Positions 1 through 9,586 are shown, counted from the stretch's first letter. The stretch: 33,423 nt of DNA from Caulobacteraceae bacterium (GCA_947474775.1 CANJKG010000004.1:1-33423), one strand, 5' to 3'. Notes: generated by a model from the letters alone, not told the origin. Made by a program: numbers and translations.

Positions 1-58
1 CGTATCCGCGCGCCTGGAGCGCCTCGAAGAGGGTCGGATGGGTGTTGGGGAAGGGCAT
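1..58 (-). CDS. N-terminal fragment of a probable DEAD/DEAH-box RNA helicase (runs off window start)
   Basis: Minus strand from ATG at 58 reads MPFPNTHPTLFEALQARGY, resembling the Q-motif N-terminus of DEAD-box helicases; only 19 codons visible. Confidence 0.5.
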   Translation of the reverse strand, partial: MPFPNTHPTLFEALQARGY

Positions 59-117
59 TGCCGCTGAAGACCCGAGCGCGGCCCGCCTGGCAACCCCTCT
101 CGTAGAGAACCGCTGGT

Positions 118-339
118 CTAGGAGAGACCCCGGGCGACCTCATCGTGCAGCTGGTAGAGCCGGCGGCGCTCCTCATAGTGGTCGGCGGCGGCGATCCGTT
201 CGCGCAGGACACGAACAGCGTCCTCGCCGTAGGTCGCCTTGAGTTCACGAGCCTCGGCGCGCACCTGCCGGCGCCGCCAATGGGATATGCGGCCGGATAG
301 CTCCGCCACCATGCCGCCCAGCAATGGAAGACCCACCAC
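118..339 (-). CDS. small hypothetical protein (73 aa)
   Basis: ORF fits the gap between dapB and the helicase start on the same strand; charged helical C-terminus; no family recognised. Confidence 0.45.
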   Translation of the reverse strand: MVGLPLLGGMVAELSGRISHWRRRQVRAEARELKATYGEDAVRVLRERIAAADHYEERRRLYQLHDEVARGLS

Positions 340-383
340 GCGCCTCCGCCAGCCTTCGAGGCCTGGGAGCGTGCGCCTGAGAT

Positions 384-402
384 GGTTAGCGGAGCGCTAA
401 CC
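384..402. terminator. perfect 8-bp inverted repeat overlapping dapB stop codon (candidate terminator or protein site)
   Basis: GGTTAGCG-GAG-CGCTAACC; dapB TAG is inside the right arm; no T-tract. Confidence 0.35.
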
Positions 403-1188
403 CTGTTTCGGCATCCCGAGCACGTCGACCATGTCGTATTCGCCGGCCGGGCGGCCGGCCACCCAGCGGGCCGCCGCCACCGCGCCCCTGGCGAACAGGC
501 CCCGGTCGCGGGCCGAGTGCGACAGGGTCAGGATTTCCTCGTCGGAGGCGAAGGTGACGCTGTGCTCGCCGACGATTCCGCCGCCGCGCATCACCGAGAA
601 GCCGATGTCGCCGCAGGTCCGCTCGCCGGTGATCCCGTCGCGGGCCCGCTTGGCCACCGCATCCAGGGCCACGCCGCGGCCCCTGGCGGCCGCCTCCCCC
701 AGCATCAGGGCGGTGCCCGAGGGCGCGTCCACCTTGCGCCGGTGGTGGGCCTCGAAGACCTCGATGTCGTAGTCGCTGGCCGCCAGAGCCCTGGCCGCCT
801 GGGCCACCAGGCCCAGCAGCATGTTCACTCCCAGGGAGAAATTGCCCGCCCGCACGATGGCGATCTTCCCGGCGGCGGCCGCCACCGCATCGATCTGGCC
901 CGGATTGAAGCCGGTGGAGCCGATCACCAGGGCCGGGCCGCCTCTCAGGGCGGCGCGGGCGGCGAGCTCGGCCGAGGCCGCGGCGCTGGTGAAGTCGATC
1001 ACCACATCGGCCATCCCAAGGGCCTGCTCCACATCCACCAGCCCAGGCGCCTCCGCGCCCGGCCGATCAAACAGGGCGACGGGCTCCATACCCTGGGCGC
1101 GCAACGTCGCGGCCACGGCCTGCCCCATGCGGCCGGCCGCGCCGGCGACGGCGATCTTGAGGATGGCGGACAGGGCGGAGTCTCCCAT
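397..1188 (-). CDS. dapB: 4-hydroxy-tetrahydrodipicolinate reductase
   Basis: ORF 397..1377; likely start [25 protein letters not shown] (Rossmann GxxGRMG); [15 protein letters not shown] motif typical of DapB. Confidence 0.95.
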   Translation of the reverse strand: MGDSALSAILKIAVAGAAGRMGQAVAATLRAQGMEPVALFDRPGAEAPGLVDVEQALGMADVVIDFTSAAASAELAARAALRGGPALVIGSTGFNPGQIDAVAAAAGKIAIVRAGNFSLGVNMLLGLVAQAARALAASDYDIEVFEAHHRRKVDAPSGTALMLGEAAARGRGVALDAVAKRARDGITGERTCGDIGFSVMRGGGIVGEHSVTFASDEEILTLSHSARDRGLFARGAVAAARWVAGRPAGEYDMVDVLGMPKQG

Positions 1189-1317
1189 AGCGACATCCGC
1201 TTCTCCCGCGACCCCGCCTAGCGGGTCAAGGCTCAGCTGGTTGTGGTCAGTCGCCCACCCGCCCTGTAGGGTGCGCCCTTCAGCCGCCGCCCCGCTTTGC
1301 AGGACCCGCCGACCCCC

Positions 1318-3612
1318 ATGGCCGACGAACAGAAACGCACATTCACCGATGAGGAAGCCCTCAACTTCCACCGCCACCCGACGCCAGGGAAGATCGCCAT
1401 CGCGCCGACCAAGCCGATGGCCACCCAGCGCGACCTGAGCCTGGCCTATTCGCCGGGCGTGGCGGTGCCGGTGCTGGCGATCGCCAAGGATCCGGAGCTC
1501 GCCTACGACTACACCTCAAAGGGCAACCTGGTGGCGGTGTTCTCCAACGGCACCGCGATCCTGGGCCTGGGCGACCTGGGCGCGCTGGCGTCCAAGCCGG
1601 TGATGGAGGGCAAGGGCGTGCTGTTCAAACGCTTCGCCGACGTCGACGCCATCGACATCGAGTGCTCGGCCACGGACCCCGACGAGATCATCAACGTCGC
1701 CAAGAACATCGGGATAACCTTCGGCGGCATCAACCTCGAGGACATCAAGAGCCCTGAGTGCTTCCGTATCGAGACCGAGCTGCAGGAACTGCTCGACATC
1801 CCCGTCTTCCACGACGACCAGCACGGCACGGCGATCATCTCCGCCGCCGGCCTGATCAACGCCTGCCACATCACCGGCAAGAACCTGGCCGACGTGAAGG
1901 TGGTGCTGAACGGCCCGGGGGCGGCGGGGATCGCCACCCTGGAGCTGATCAAGGCCATGGGCGTGAAGCACGAGAACTGCATCGCCGTGGATTCCAAGGG
2001 GGTGCTCTACCGCGGCCGAACAGAGGGCATGACCCAGTACAAGTCGGCGCATGCGATCGACACCGACAAGCGCACGCTGGCCGAGGCCGTGGCCGGCTCC
2101 GACGTGTTCATCGGGACCTCGGTGAAGGGCGCGCTGACCGGAGAGATGGTCAGGTCGATGGCGGCCAACCCGGTGATCTTCGCCATGGCCAATCCGGACC
2201 CGGAAATCACGCCCGAGGAGGCCCACGCGGTGCGCAAGGACGCCATCGTGGCCACCGGCCGCAGCGACTATCCCAATCAGGTCAACAACGTCCTGGGCTT
2301 CCCCTACATCTTCCGCGGCGCCCTCGACGTGCGGGCCCGGCGGGTGAACATGGAGATGAAGATCGCCTGCGCCAACGCGCTGGCCATGCTGGCCCGCGAG
2401 GACGTGCCGGACGAGGTGGCCGCCGCCTACCACGGCATGCAGCTGAAGTTCGGGCCCGAGTACATCATCCCAACGCCCTTCGACCCGCGCTTGATCTCCT
2501 ACATCCCGCCGTTCATCGCCCAGGCGGCCATGGACACCGGCGTGGCGCGCAAGCCCATCGAGGACATGGACGCCTACCGAGCGTCCCTGGCCCAGCGGCT
2601 CGATCCGTCCGCGGGCTTCGTCCAGAAGCTGCAGGGCGCGGTGCTGTCGCACGCCTCCACCAAGCGGATCGTGTTCGCCGAGGGCGAGGAGCCCAGCGTC
2701 ATCCGCGCCGCCTACGCCTTCCAGAGCGCCGGCCTGGGCAAGCCGATCCTGGTGGGCCGCGAGGAACTGGTGCGCGAGAATATGCGCCTCACCGGCCTCG
2801 ACCCGGCCGACGTGGAGCTGGAGGTGGTCAACGCCCGGCTGTCGCACTGGAACGAGCAGTTCACCGACTTCCTCTATGGCCGCCTGCAGCGCGAGGGCCT
2901 GTTGCGCCGCGACGTCCAGCGGCTGGTCAACCAGGACCGCAACGCGTTCGCCGCCTCCATGGTGGCGCTGGGCCACGCCGACGGCATGGTCACCGGGGTC
3001 ACCCGCTCCTTCGACCAGGTGCTGGAGGAGGTGCTGCAGGTGATCGATCCGGCGCCGGGCGGCCGGGTGATGGGCATGAGCGTGGTGCTGGCCAAGGGCC
3101 GCACCCTGTTCGTCGCCGACACCAACGTCACCGAGATGCCCGAGGCCGAGGACCTGGTGGAAATCGCCATCGAGGCCGCTCAGGCGGTGAAGGCGCTGGG
3201 CTACACGCCAAGGCTGGCCTTCATGTCCTACTCCACCTTCGGCAACCCCATGGGCCAGCGCTCGGAGAAGGTGCGCGAGGCGGTCGCGATGCTGGACGAA
3301 CTCGACGGCCTCGACTTCGAGTACGAGGGCGAGATGCCCCCGTCCCTGGCCCTGGAGCCGGCGGCGCGGGTGAACTTCCCCTTCATGCGCCTGACCGGCC
3401 CGGCTAATGTGCTGATCATGCCGGCGGTGCACTCGGCGGCTATCTCCACCCAGCTCATCCAGTCCCTGGGTGGCGCCACGGTGATCGGGCCGCTGCTGCT
3501 GGGCATGAGCAAGTCGGTGCAGATCTGCCCGCTCTCGGCCGGGGTGTCGAAGATCCTGCAGATGGCGACCATCGCGGCCTACGACCGGCCGCTGACGATG
3601 ATGGACGCTTGA
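1318..3612 (+). CDS. maeB: NADP-dependent malic enzyme with C-terminal phosphotransacetylase-like domain
   Basis: [26 protein letters not shown]...; malic enzyme NAD-binding domain followed by PTA-like domain ([22 protein letters not shown]). Confidence 0.95.
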   Translation: MADEQKRTFTDEEALNFHRHPTPGKIAIAPTKPMATQRDLSLAYSPGVAVPVLAIAKDPELAYDYTSKGNLVAVFSNGTAILGLGDLGALASKPVMEGKGVLFKRFADVDAIDIECSATDPDEIINVAKNIGITFGGINLEDIKSPECFRIETELQELLDIPVFHDDQHGTAIISAAGLINACHITGKNLADVKVVLNGPGAAGIATLELIKAMGVKHENCIAVDSKGVLYRGRTEGMTQYKSAHAIDTDKRTLAEAVAGSDVFIGTSVKGALTGEMVRSMAANPVIFAMANPDPEITPEEAHAVRKDAIVATGRSDYPNQVNNVLGFPYIFRGALDVRARRVNMEMKIACANALAMLAREDVPDEVAAAYHGMQLKFGPEYIIPTPFDPRLISYIPPFIAQAAMDTGVARKPIEDMDAYRASLAQRLDPSAGFVQKLQGAVLSHASTKRIVFAEGEEPSVIRAAYAFQSAGLGKPILVGREELVRENMRLTGLDPADVELEVVNARLSHWNEQFTDFLYGRLQREGLLRRDVQRLVNQDRNAFAASMVALGHADGMVTGVTRSFDQVLEEVLQVIDPAPGGRVMGMSVVLAKGRTLFVADTNVTEMPEAEDLVEIAIEAAQAVKALGYTPRLAFMSYSTFGNPMGQRSEKVREAVAMLDELDGLDFEYEGEMPPSLALEPAARVNFPFMRLTGPANVLIMPAVHSAAISTQLIQSLGGATVIGPLLLGMSKSVQICPLSAGVSKILQMATIAAYDRPLTMMDA

Positions 3613-3663
3613 TCGGCGCGCGGTCCGGCCCGGCCTAGCCAATCGCACGACAGATTTCGCGGG

Positions 3664-4962
3664 ATGAGTGAGCTTTCCCTGGGCGTCGACTTCGGCACCA
3701 CCAACACGGTGTTCGCCCTGGCCGGCGCGTCGGGCCCCGCCCACCTCGCCCGGTTCGCCGCGCCGCAGGGCGAGCTGTTCGCGTTCCGCAGTTGCCTGTC
3801 CTTCCAGGCGCCGCCCGAGCGGCCCTCGGAGCGGTCCGTCGCGGCGGGCCCCTGGGCCATCGAGGCCTATGCGGAGGATCCGGCAGAGACCCGCTTCATC
3901 CAGTCGTTCAAGACCTTCGCGGCGTCGGAGAGCTTCAGCGAGACCCAGGTTCTGGGCCGCCGCTACCGGTTCGAGGACCTGCTGTCGGCCTTCCTGCTGA
4001 AGATGCGCGAGTACGGGCGCCTGGAGGACCTGCCGCAGCGGCTGATCGTCGGACGGCCGGTGACCTTCGCCGGCGCGGCCCCCAACGAGTCCCTGGCGTT
4101 GCAGCGCTATGAGTCTGCGTTCCGGCGCATGGGGTTCACCGACATCCGCTACGCCTACGAGCCGGTGGGCGCGGCCTTCTTCTTCGCCCGCGAACTGGCG
4201 CAAGACGCCACGGTGCTGGTGGGCGACTTCGGCGGCGGCACCAGCGACTTCTCGATCATCCGCTTCGAGCGGGAGGCCGGCGAGATCCGCAGCCATCCCC
4301 TGGGCCGCTCGGGCGTCGGCGTGGCCGGCGACGCCTTCGACTACCGGATCATCGACAACCTGGTCTCGCCGGCACTGGGGAAGGGGTCGAGCTATGACAG
4401 CTTCGGCAAGGTCCTGCCGATCCCCAACCGCTACTACTCGACCTTCGCCCGCTGGGACCAGCTGGCCCTGATGAGCGCCGGGCGCGACATGCGCGAGATC
4501 CGGAAACTGCTGCGCGACGCCATAGAGCCGGAGAAGTTCGGCCGCCTGGTGGAGACCCTGGAGGAGAACCACGGCTACCAGCTCTATCGCTCGGTCTCGG
4601 CGCTCAAGGAGGCGCTGTCGGCCGCAGACAGCGCCGAGTTCCGCTTCGAGGCCGGGACCATCTCCCTGGCCAGACCCGTCCGCCGCGCCGAGTTCGAGGC
4701 CTGGATCGCCCCCGACCTGGCGCGGATCGGCCACGCAGTGGACGCGGCCCTGGCCGACGCCGGCCTGCCGCCTGAGAGCATCGACCGCGTCTTCCTCACC
4801 GGCGGCACGTCGCTTGTCCCGGCGGTCCGCAACATCTTCCACCGCCGCTTCCCCGCCGAGCGCATCGAGACCGGCGCGGAACTGGAATCCATCGCCTCGG
4901 GCCTGGCCCTCATCGGCCGCGAGCACGACCTCGGCCGCTGGACGATGCGGGCGGAGGCTTAG
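3664..4962 (+). CDS. Hsp70-family protein, ATPase domain only (YegD-like)
   Basis: GVDFGTTNTVFALAG phosphate-1 motif, VLVGDFGGGTSDFSIIR phosphate-2 motif, VFLTGGTSLVPAVR adenosine motif; no substrate-binding domain. Confidence 0.85.
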   Translation: MSELSLGVDFGTTNTVFALAGASGPAHLARFAAPQGELFAFRSCLSFQAPPERPSERSVAAGPWAIEAYAEDPAETRFIQSFKTFAASESFSETQVLGRRYRFEDLLSAFLLKMREYGRLEDLPQRLIVGRPVTFAGAAPNESLALQRYESAFRRMGFTDIRYAYEPVGAAFFFARELAQDATVLVGDFGGGTSDFSIIRFEREAGEIRSHPLGRSGVGVAGDAFDYRIIDNLVSPALGKGSSYDSFGKVLPIPNRYYSTFARWDQLALMSAGRDMREIRKLLRDAIEPEKFGRLVETLEENHGYQLYRSVSALKEALSAADSAEFRFEAGTISLARPVRRAEFEAWIAPDLARIGHAVDAALADAGLPPESIDRVFLTGGTSLVPAVRNIFHRRFPAERIETGAELESIASGLALIGREHDLGRWTMRAEA

Positions 4963-5070
4963 GCGAAAGCCGCCTGGATCGAAGTCTTCAGCACCGGTTG
5001 TGCTGTGCCCGCGGCGGGCGGAAAACCCATGGACGCGCAACCGGGCGCGAACACATCGAGGGCGGGCGCA

Positions 5071-5970
5071 ATGAAGGGCGAGAAGATCCTGATCACGGGC
5101 GCGACGGGCCAGGTCGGCCTGCCGGCGGCCCTGGCGCTGGCGAAGACCAACGAGGTCTGGGCGGCGGCGCGCTTCTCCGACCCGGCCACGCGGGTGCGGC
5201 TGACGGAGGGCGGCGTCAAGTGCGTCCAGGTCGATCTCGAGAGCACGGACATGTCGGCGATCCCCACGGACTTCTCGGCGATCGTGAACGGCGCCGTCGC
5301 GCGGACCAACAGGTGGCCGGAGGACCTGGAGGGGAACGTCGGCGGGCTCGGCCGGCTGATGCACCACTGCAAGACCGTGAAGGCGTTCCTGCACGTCTCC
5401 ACCACGGCGGTGTACAAGGAAGTCCCGCACCATCCCTACGTCGAGACCGACTCGCTCGGCGACAACCACGGGGTGATGGCGCATCGCGAGACCTACAGCA
5501 TCGCCAAGATCGCCGCCGAGGCGATGGCGCAGTTCTTCGCCAGGGAGTTCCAGATCCCGACCACCATCGCGCGGCTGAACGTGCCCTATGGCGCCAACGG
5601 CGGCATGCCGAGGCGCCACCTCCTGAACATCCTGGCGGGCGACCCCATACTGGTGCACGTGGACCACCCGAATGTCTTCAACCCCCTGCACGAGCGCGAC
5701 ATCGTGGCCATGATCCCCCGACTGCTGGGGGTGGCCTCGGTCCCGGCGACCATCGTCAACTGGGGCGGCAGCGACCCGGTCAGCCTGGAGGACTATGCGG
5801 CCTTCCTCGGCGACCTGGTGGGGAAGAAGCCGGTGTGGGCGGAGACCGAGAAGATCATCCGCGGCGTGCAGATCGACACCACCCGCATGCACAAGCTGAT
5901 CGGCCCGGCCTCCGTGCCCTGGCAGGACGGGTTTAGGGACATGGTGGCGGCCGTGAAGGTCCCGGCCTAG
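5071..5970 (+). CDS. NAD-dependent epimerase/dehydratase family protein
   Basis: MKGEKILITGATGQVGLPAALALAK (GxxGxxG), YSIAK catalytic-type motif; upstream in-frame M at 5005 is less likely as start. Confidence 0.8.
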   Translation: MKGEKILITGATGQVGLPAALALAKTNEVWAAARFSDPATRVRLTEGGVKCVQVDLESTDMSAIPTDFSAIVNGAVARTNRWPEDLEGNVGGLGRLMHHCKTVKAFLHVSTTAVYKEVPHHPYVETDSLGDNHGVMAHRETYSIAKIAAEAMAQFFAREFQIPTTIARLNVPYGANGGMPRRHLLNILAGDPILVHVDHPNVFNPLHERDIVAMIPRLLGVASVPATIVNWGGSDPVSLEDYAAFLGDLVGKKPVWAETEKIIRGVQIDTTRMHKLIGPASVPWQDGFRDMVAAVKVPA

Positions 5971-5991
5971 CCTATCCCACGCCTCCGACCG

Positions 5992-6006
5992 GAGCGCTTC
6001 GCGCTC
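5992..6006. repeat. REP-like hairpin between convergent genes
   Basis: GAGCGC-TTC-GCGCTC perfect stem in the gap between the epimerase and the convergent ORF at 6032. Confidence 0.4.
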
Positions 6007-6031
6007 TCCAGGATGACAGTTCTGGGCGGGT

Positions 6032-6556
6032 TCAGGCGGAACTTCGCCAGGGCGGGATGGTGAGGCTCGCGACCTCGTCGCCCTCTCCGCCTTGCGGGGG
6101 AAGATGGCGTTTTACGCCGAGGGCCTTGGCGATCCTGGCGATGAGCAGTTCGACGGGCTGGTCGAGGAAGCCGTGGTCGAGCTCGGCCTCGTCTAGGAGG
6201 TTCTCCAGCTCGCCCATGAGCTCGTCGCGTTCGGCTTCGTGCCAGACCAGGCGTTCTATGGGCAGGCTGACGCGCTCCCGGTGTTCGCGGATCCGGGTGC
6301 TGCGGACATGTTCGGCGTGTTCCTCGGCCGCGAGCTCGGCGGCCAGGCGGTCGCGTTCCAGCTTGGCCTCCAGGGCCATGGACTGCCGGGCGGAGCGGGA
6401 GATGCGGTGGAAGGCGGCGGCGACGTCGGCCTTCACCTTGGGGTCGTCAGTGGCCATCGCGGAGGCCTGCAGATCGGCGGCCAGCTCCATGGCCCACTCG
6501 GTCAACCTGGCGAGATCGCGGGCGTGACGTTCGGCCATGGAGAGCGCGTCGGGCAT
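6032..6556 (-). CDS. uncharacterised charged, helical/coiled-coil-like protein; putative SOS-regulated gene
   Basis: ORF 6032..6592; candidate starts ATG 6556 (MPDALSMAERHARDL...) or ATG 6538 (MAERHARDLARLTEW...). Heptad-like charged composition. GTTC-N7-GTTC lies directly upstream. Confidence 0.7.
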   Translation of the reverse strand: MPDALSMAERHARDLARLTEWAMELAADLQASAMATDDPKVKADVAAAFHRISRSARQSMALEAKLERDRLAAELAAEEHAEHVRSTRIREHRERVSLPIERLVWHEAERDELMGELENLLDEAELDHGFLDQPVELLIARIAKALGVKRHLPPQGGEGDEVASLTIPPWRSSA

Positions 6557-6571
6557 GAACAAAACAAGAAC
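6557..6571 (-). promoter_or_regulatory. putative LexA (SOS) box GTTC-TTGTTTT-GTTC
   Basis: Plus strand GAACAAAACAAGAAC; exact match to alphaproteobacterial GTTCN7GTTC, AT-rich spacer, abutting the ATG at 6556; TTGACG lies upstream on the minus strand. Confidence 0.6.
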
Positions 6572-6654
6572 ATATAAAATGCCCGGCGTCAAGCTGAAGT
6601 TGCTGGAGGTGGCCTCGGTCCCGGCGACGCATCAAGCGCAGTCCGAATGACGAT

Positions 6655-6669
6655 GTTCTTTCTTCGTTC
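6655..6669 (+). promoter_or_regulatory. second putative LexA (SOS) box GTTC-TTTCTTC-GTTC
   Basis: Exact GTTCN7GTTC in the same intergenic region, 98 bp from the first box (start to start). Confidence 0.45.
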
Positions 6670-6739
6670 TAAACGAGATCTAGCAATGGGGATGTATCGG
6701 TTGTTGCCGGCCCTAGCTCGGCAGGCCAACGGCCCATTC

Positions 6740-9586
6740 TCACCGCTTCCTCAACGTCGGGCTGTCCAGGTCGAGGTCCGTCACCGGGATCACCTCCAGG
6801 TTCGGCAGCTTGGCCTTCAGGGCCGGCGTGAAGACCTTGGCGTCGCCGGCGATGATGACGCTGGCGCCGGCGGGGTCCAGCAGGCGGCCGGCGAAGGCGC
6901 GGGCCTGATCGGCGCTGACGGCCTCCACCTTGGCGGTGTAGCGGGTCATCTCGTCCAGGGGCACGCCGTAGAGGGCCAGCTCGCCCAGGATGTCGGCCAG
7001 GCCGCCGCTGGTGGCCAGCTGGCGCCCGAACCCGCCCACCAGCACCGACTTGCGGGCCTTCAGCTCGTCTGGCGTGGCTCCCTGCGCAGCCAGCTTGCCC
7101 ATCTCCGCGGTGATCAGGTCCAGCACCTGGACGGCGGACTCGTTCTTGGTCTGGGCGGCGGCGCGGAAGGAGCCTGTGGTGCGATTGGCGGACAGCCGCG
7201 AGGAGGCGCCGTAGGACAGGCCGCGCTTGACGCGGATCTCCTGGTTCAGGCGGGCGGAATAGCCGCCGCCCAGGATCGTGTTGGCGACAATGCCCGCATA
7301 GTAGTCCGGGTCGCCCCGGGCGATGCCGGCCTTGACCACATTGACCGCCGCCTGGCCCGTGCCCGGAAGGTCCAGGGCCAAGGCGCGGGGCGCGGGCCGG
7401 GGCGAGATGGCCGGCGCGGGCGCCAGCGGGGCCGCGGGCCTCGCCCAGTCGCCGAACGCCGTCTCCGCGAGGGCGAAGCCCTGCTCGGCGGTGACGTCGC
7501 CGGTGAGCACCAGGACGGCGTTGTCGGGCCGGTACCAGGCGCCGTGCAGGGCGGCGAGGTCGGCCGGCCTGATCTTCGGCAGGGAGGCCGGCGTGCCGCC
7601 CGGGGCGTGGCCGAAGGGCGTGCCGGCGAACACCACCGGGGCGGCGGCGAAGGAGGCCACCTGGCCCGGCTCCTGATAGGCGACCTGCAGCCCATCCAGG
7701 GCCTGCTGGCGCTGGCGCTCCAGCTCCTCGGCCTTGAAGGCGGGGTTGCGGGCCACGTCGGCCATGATCGCCATGGCCTGGGTCAATCCGTTGGGCAGGG
7801 CGGTCAGCGTCACCGAGGAGGACTCCAACCCGGCGGCGGCCTCCAGGTCGGCGCCAAGGGCCTCGGTCTGCCGCGCGATCTCCTGCGCGGAGCGGGTCGC
7901 CGTGCCTTCGGTCAGCATGGCGGCGGTCATGGCGGCGACGCCGGAGAGCCCGGCCGGATCGGCCCAGGCCCCAGTCCTGATAGTGAGGTCGGCGGTGATC
8001 AGCGGCAGGTCGCTGGAGCGGGCGACGATGACGCGGAGGCCGTTGGGCAGGGTCTTCTCGGCGGGCTTCGGCAGCACGGGCGCCAGAGGCTCGGCGAGGG
8101 GCGGCGGAGCCTGACGCTCGCCTTCCGGCGCGAGGGCATGGGCCGGGCCATCGTACTTCACCGACGCCACCGGGGCCGCTGCGGCCTTGCCCTGCGCCTC
8201 GCCCGCCGGGCGCTCGCTCTCGGCGCGGTAGCGCACGGTCATGCGGCTCTCGTCGGCCAGGTACTTGCGCGCCACCCGCTGGACGTCGGCGGCGGTGACC
8301 GCCTGCAGGTCGGCGATCTCGGTGTTGGCGCGGGCGGCGTCACCGGTGAGCTGCAGGGCCATGCCCAGCGCATAGCCGCGGCCGTTGATGGTTTCGCGGC
8401 CGCGCACCTTGGAGGCGACCAGCTCGTTCTTCGCCTCGGACAGCTCGGCCTCGGTGGGCGGGACGTCGCGCAGGCGCTTCACCTCTGCCAGCAGGGCGGC
8501 CTCCCCCTCCGCGATAGTGTGGCCCTGGGACATGATGGCGGCGACCATGAACATGCCGGGGTCGCGCGGCAGGTCGGCGCTGGCGGTGGCCTCGACCGCG
8601 ATCTGCTGCTCATAGACCAGACTGTCGTAGAGCCTGGACGACTTGCCGGACGACAGGATGGAGTTCAGCACCGTGAGCGCAGGTGCGTCGGGGTCGGCCG
8701 CGCCCACGCCGTGCCAGGTGATCGCCACCGCCGGCAGCGGCACATTGGGGCCATAGCCTTCGAAGACGCCGGGCTGGGTGCGCGGCGGCTCCGTCACCGC
8801 GACGCGCGGCAGCGGCATGGCCGGGGTCTTCAGGCCGCCGAAATACCTGTCGATCCAGGCGTCGAGCCGGGCCGCGTCGAAGTTGCCCACCACGATCAGC
8901 TTGGCGTTGTCGGGCCGGTACCAGGCGGCGTGGAAGGCGCGCACGTCGTCGAGGGTGGCGGCGTCCAGCTCCTCGATGTTGCCGATGCCGGGGCGGCGAT
9001 ACGGATGTGTCGTGTAGCTGGCCTGCGGCAGGTAGAGGCCGAAGAACCGGCCATAGGGCTGGGAGAGGTAGTTCTGACGGAACTCCTCCTTCACCACGTC
9101 GCGCTCGGACTTGAAGTTCTCCTCGTCCACCACCAGCGAGCCCATCCGCTCGGCCTCGGCCCACAGCAGACGCTCCAGGTGGTTGGACGGCACCACCTCG
9201 AAATAGTTGGTGAGGTCGTCCCAGGTGGAGGCGTTGTTGAAGCCGCCCACGTCCTCGGTCATGCGGTCGAAGCTCTCGGCCGGCAGGTTGCGGGTGGCCT
9301 TGAACATCATGTGCTCGAACAGGTGCGCGAAGCCGGAGCGGCCCTCCGGATCGTCCTTGGAGCCGACGCCGTACCAGACCTGGACGCTGACATTGGGGGT
9401 GGCCGTATCGCGCGAGGTGAACACCTCCAGCCCGTTGGCCAGGGTCCGCTGCCTGTAGACGATGGGCGGGACCGCCATGGCCTTGGCTGGCGAGGCGGCG
9501 GGCGCCGGAGTCGGAGCGCGCGTCGTGGAACAGGCGGCCGTGCTCAACAGGGCGACGAGGGCGGCGGCTTGGAGGACACGGAACAT
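6740..9586 (-). CDS. M16-family metallopeptidase, two-domain, probable lipoprotein/exported
   Basis: MFRVLQAAALVALLSTAACSTTRA lipoprotein-type signal; HLFEHMMF (HxxEH) zinc motif; second M16 domain in C-terminal half. Confidence 0.93.
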   Translation of the reverse strand: MFRVLQAAALVALLSTAACSTTRAPTPAPAASPAKAMAVPPIVYRQRTLANGLEVFTSRDTATPNVSVQVWYGVGSKDDPEGRSGFAHLFEHMMFKATRNLPAESFDRMTEDVGGFNNASTWDDLTNYFEVVPSNHLERLLWAEAERMGSLVVDEENFKSERDVVKEEFRQNYLSQPYGRFFGLYLPQASYTTHPYRRPGIGNIEELDAATLDDVRAFHAAWYRPDNAKLIVVGNFDAARLDAWIDRYFGGLKTPAMPLPRVAVTEPPRTQPGVFEGYGPNVPLPAVAITWHGVGAADPDAPALTVLNSILSSGKSSRLYDSLVYEQQIAVEATASADLPRDPGMFMVAAIMSQGHTIAEGEAALLAEVKRLRDVPPTEAELSEAKNELVASKVRGRETINGRGYALGMALQLTGDAARANTEIADLQAVTAADVQRVARKYLADESRMTVRYRAESERPAGEAQGKAAAAPVASVKYDGPAHALAPEGERQAPPPLAEPLAPVLPKPAEKTLPNGLRVIVARSSDLPLITADLTIRTGAWADPAGLSGVAAMTAAMLTEGTATRSAQEIARQTEALGADLEAAAGLESSSVTLTALPNGLTQAMAIMADVARNPAFKAEELERQRQQALDGLQVAYQEPGQVASFAAAPVVFAGTPFGHAPGGTPASLPKIRPADLAALHGAWYRPDNAVLVLTGDVTAEQGFALAETAFGDWARPAAPLAPAPAISPRPAPRALALDLPGTGQAAVNVVKAGIARGDPDYYAGIVANTILGGGYSARLNQEIRVKRGLSYGASSRLSANRTTGSFRAAAQTKNESAVQVLDLITAEMGKLAAQGATPDELKARKSVLVGGFGRQLATSGGLADILGELALYGVPLDEMTRYTAKVEAVSADQARAFAGRLLDPAGASVIIAGDAKVFTPALKAKLPNLEVIPVTDLDLDSPTLRKR

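Noticed and set aside
1516-5892. 1458-aa minus-strand ORF spanning maeB, Hsp70-like and epimerase genes
   Set aside because: Antisense shadow frame typical of high-GC codon bias; His/Arg/Gly/Gln-rich low-complexity translation with no domain, opposite three well-supported genes.
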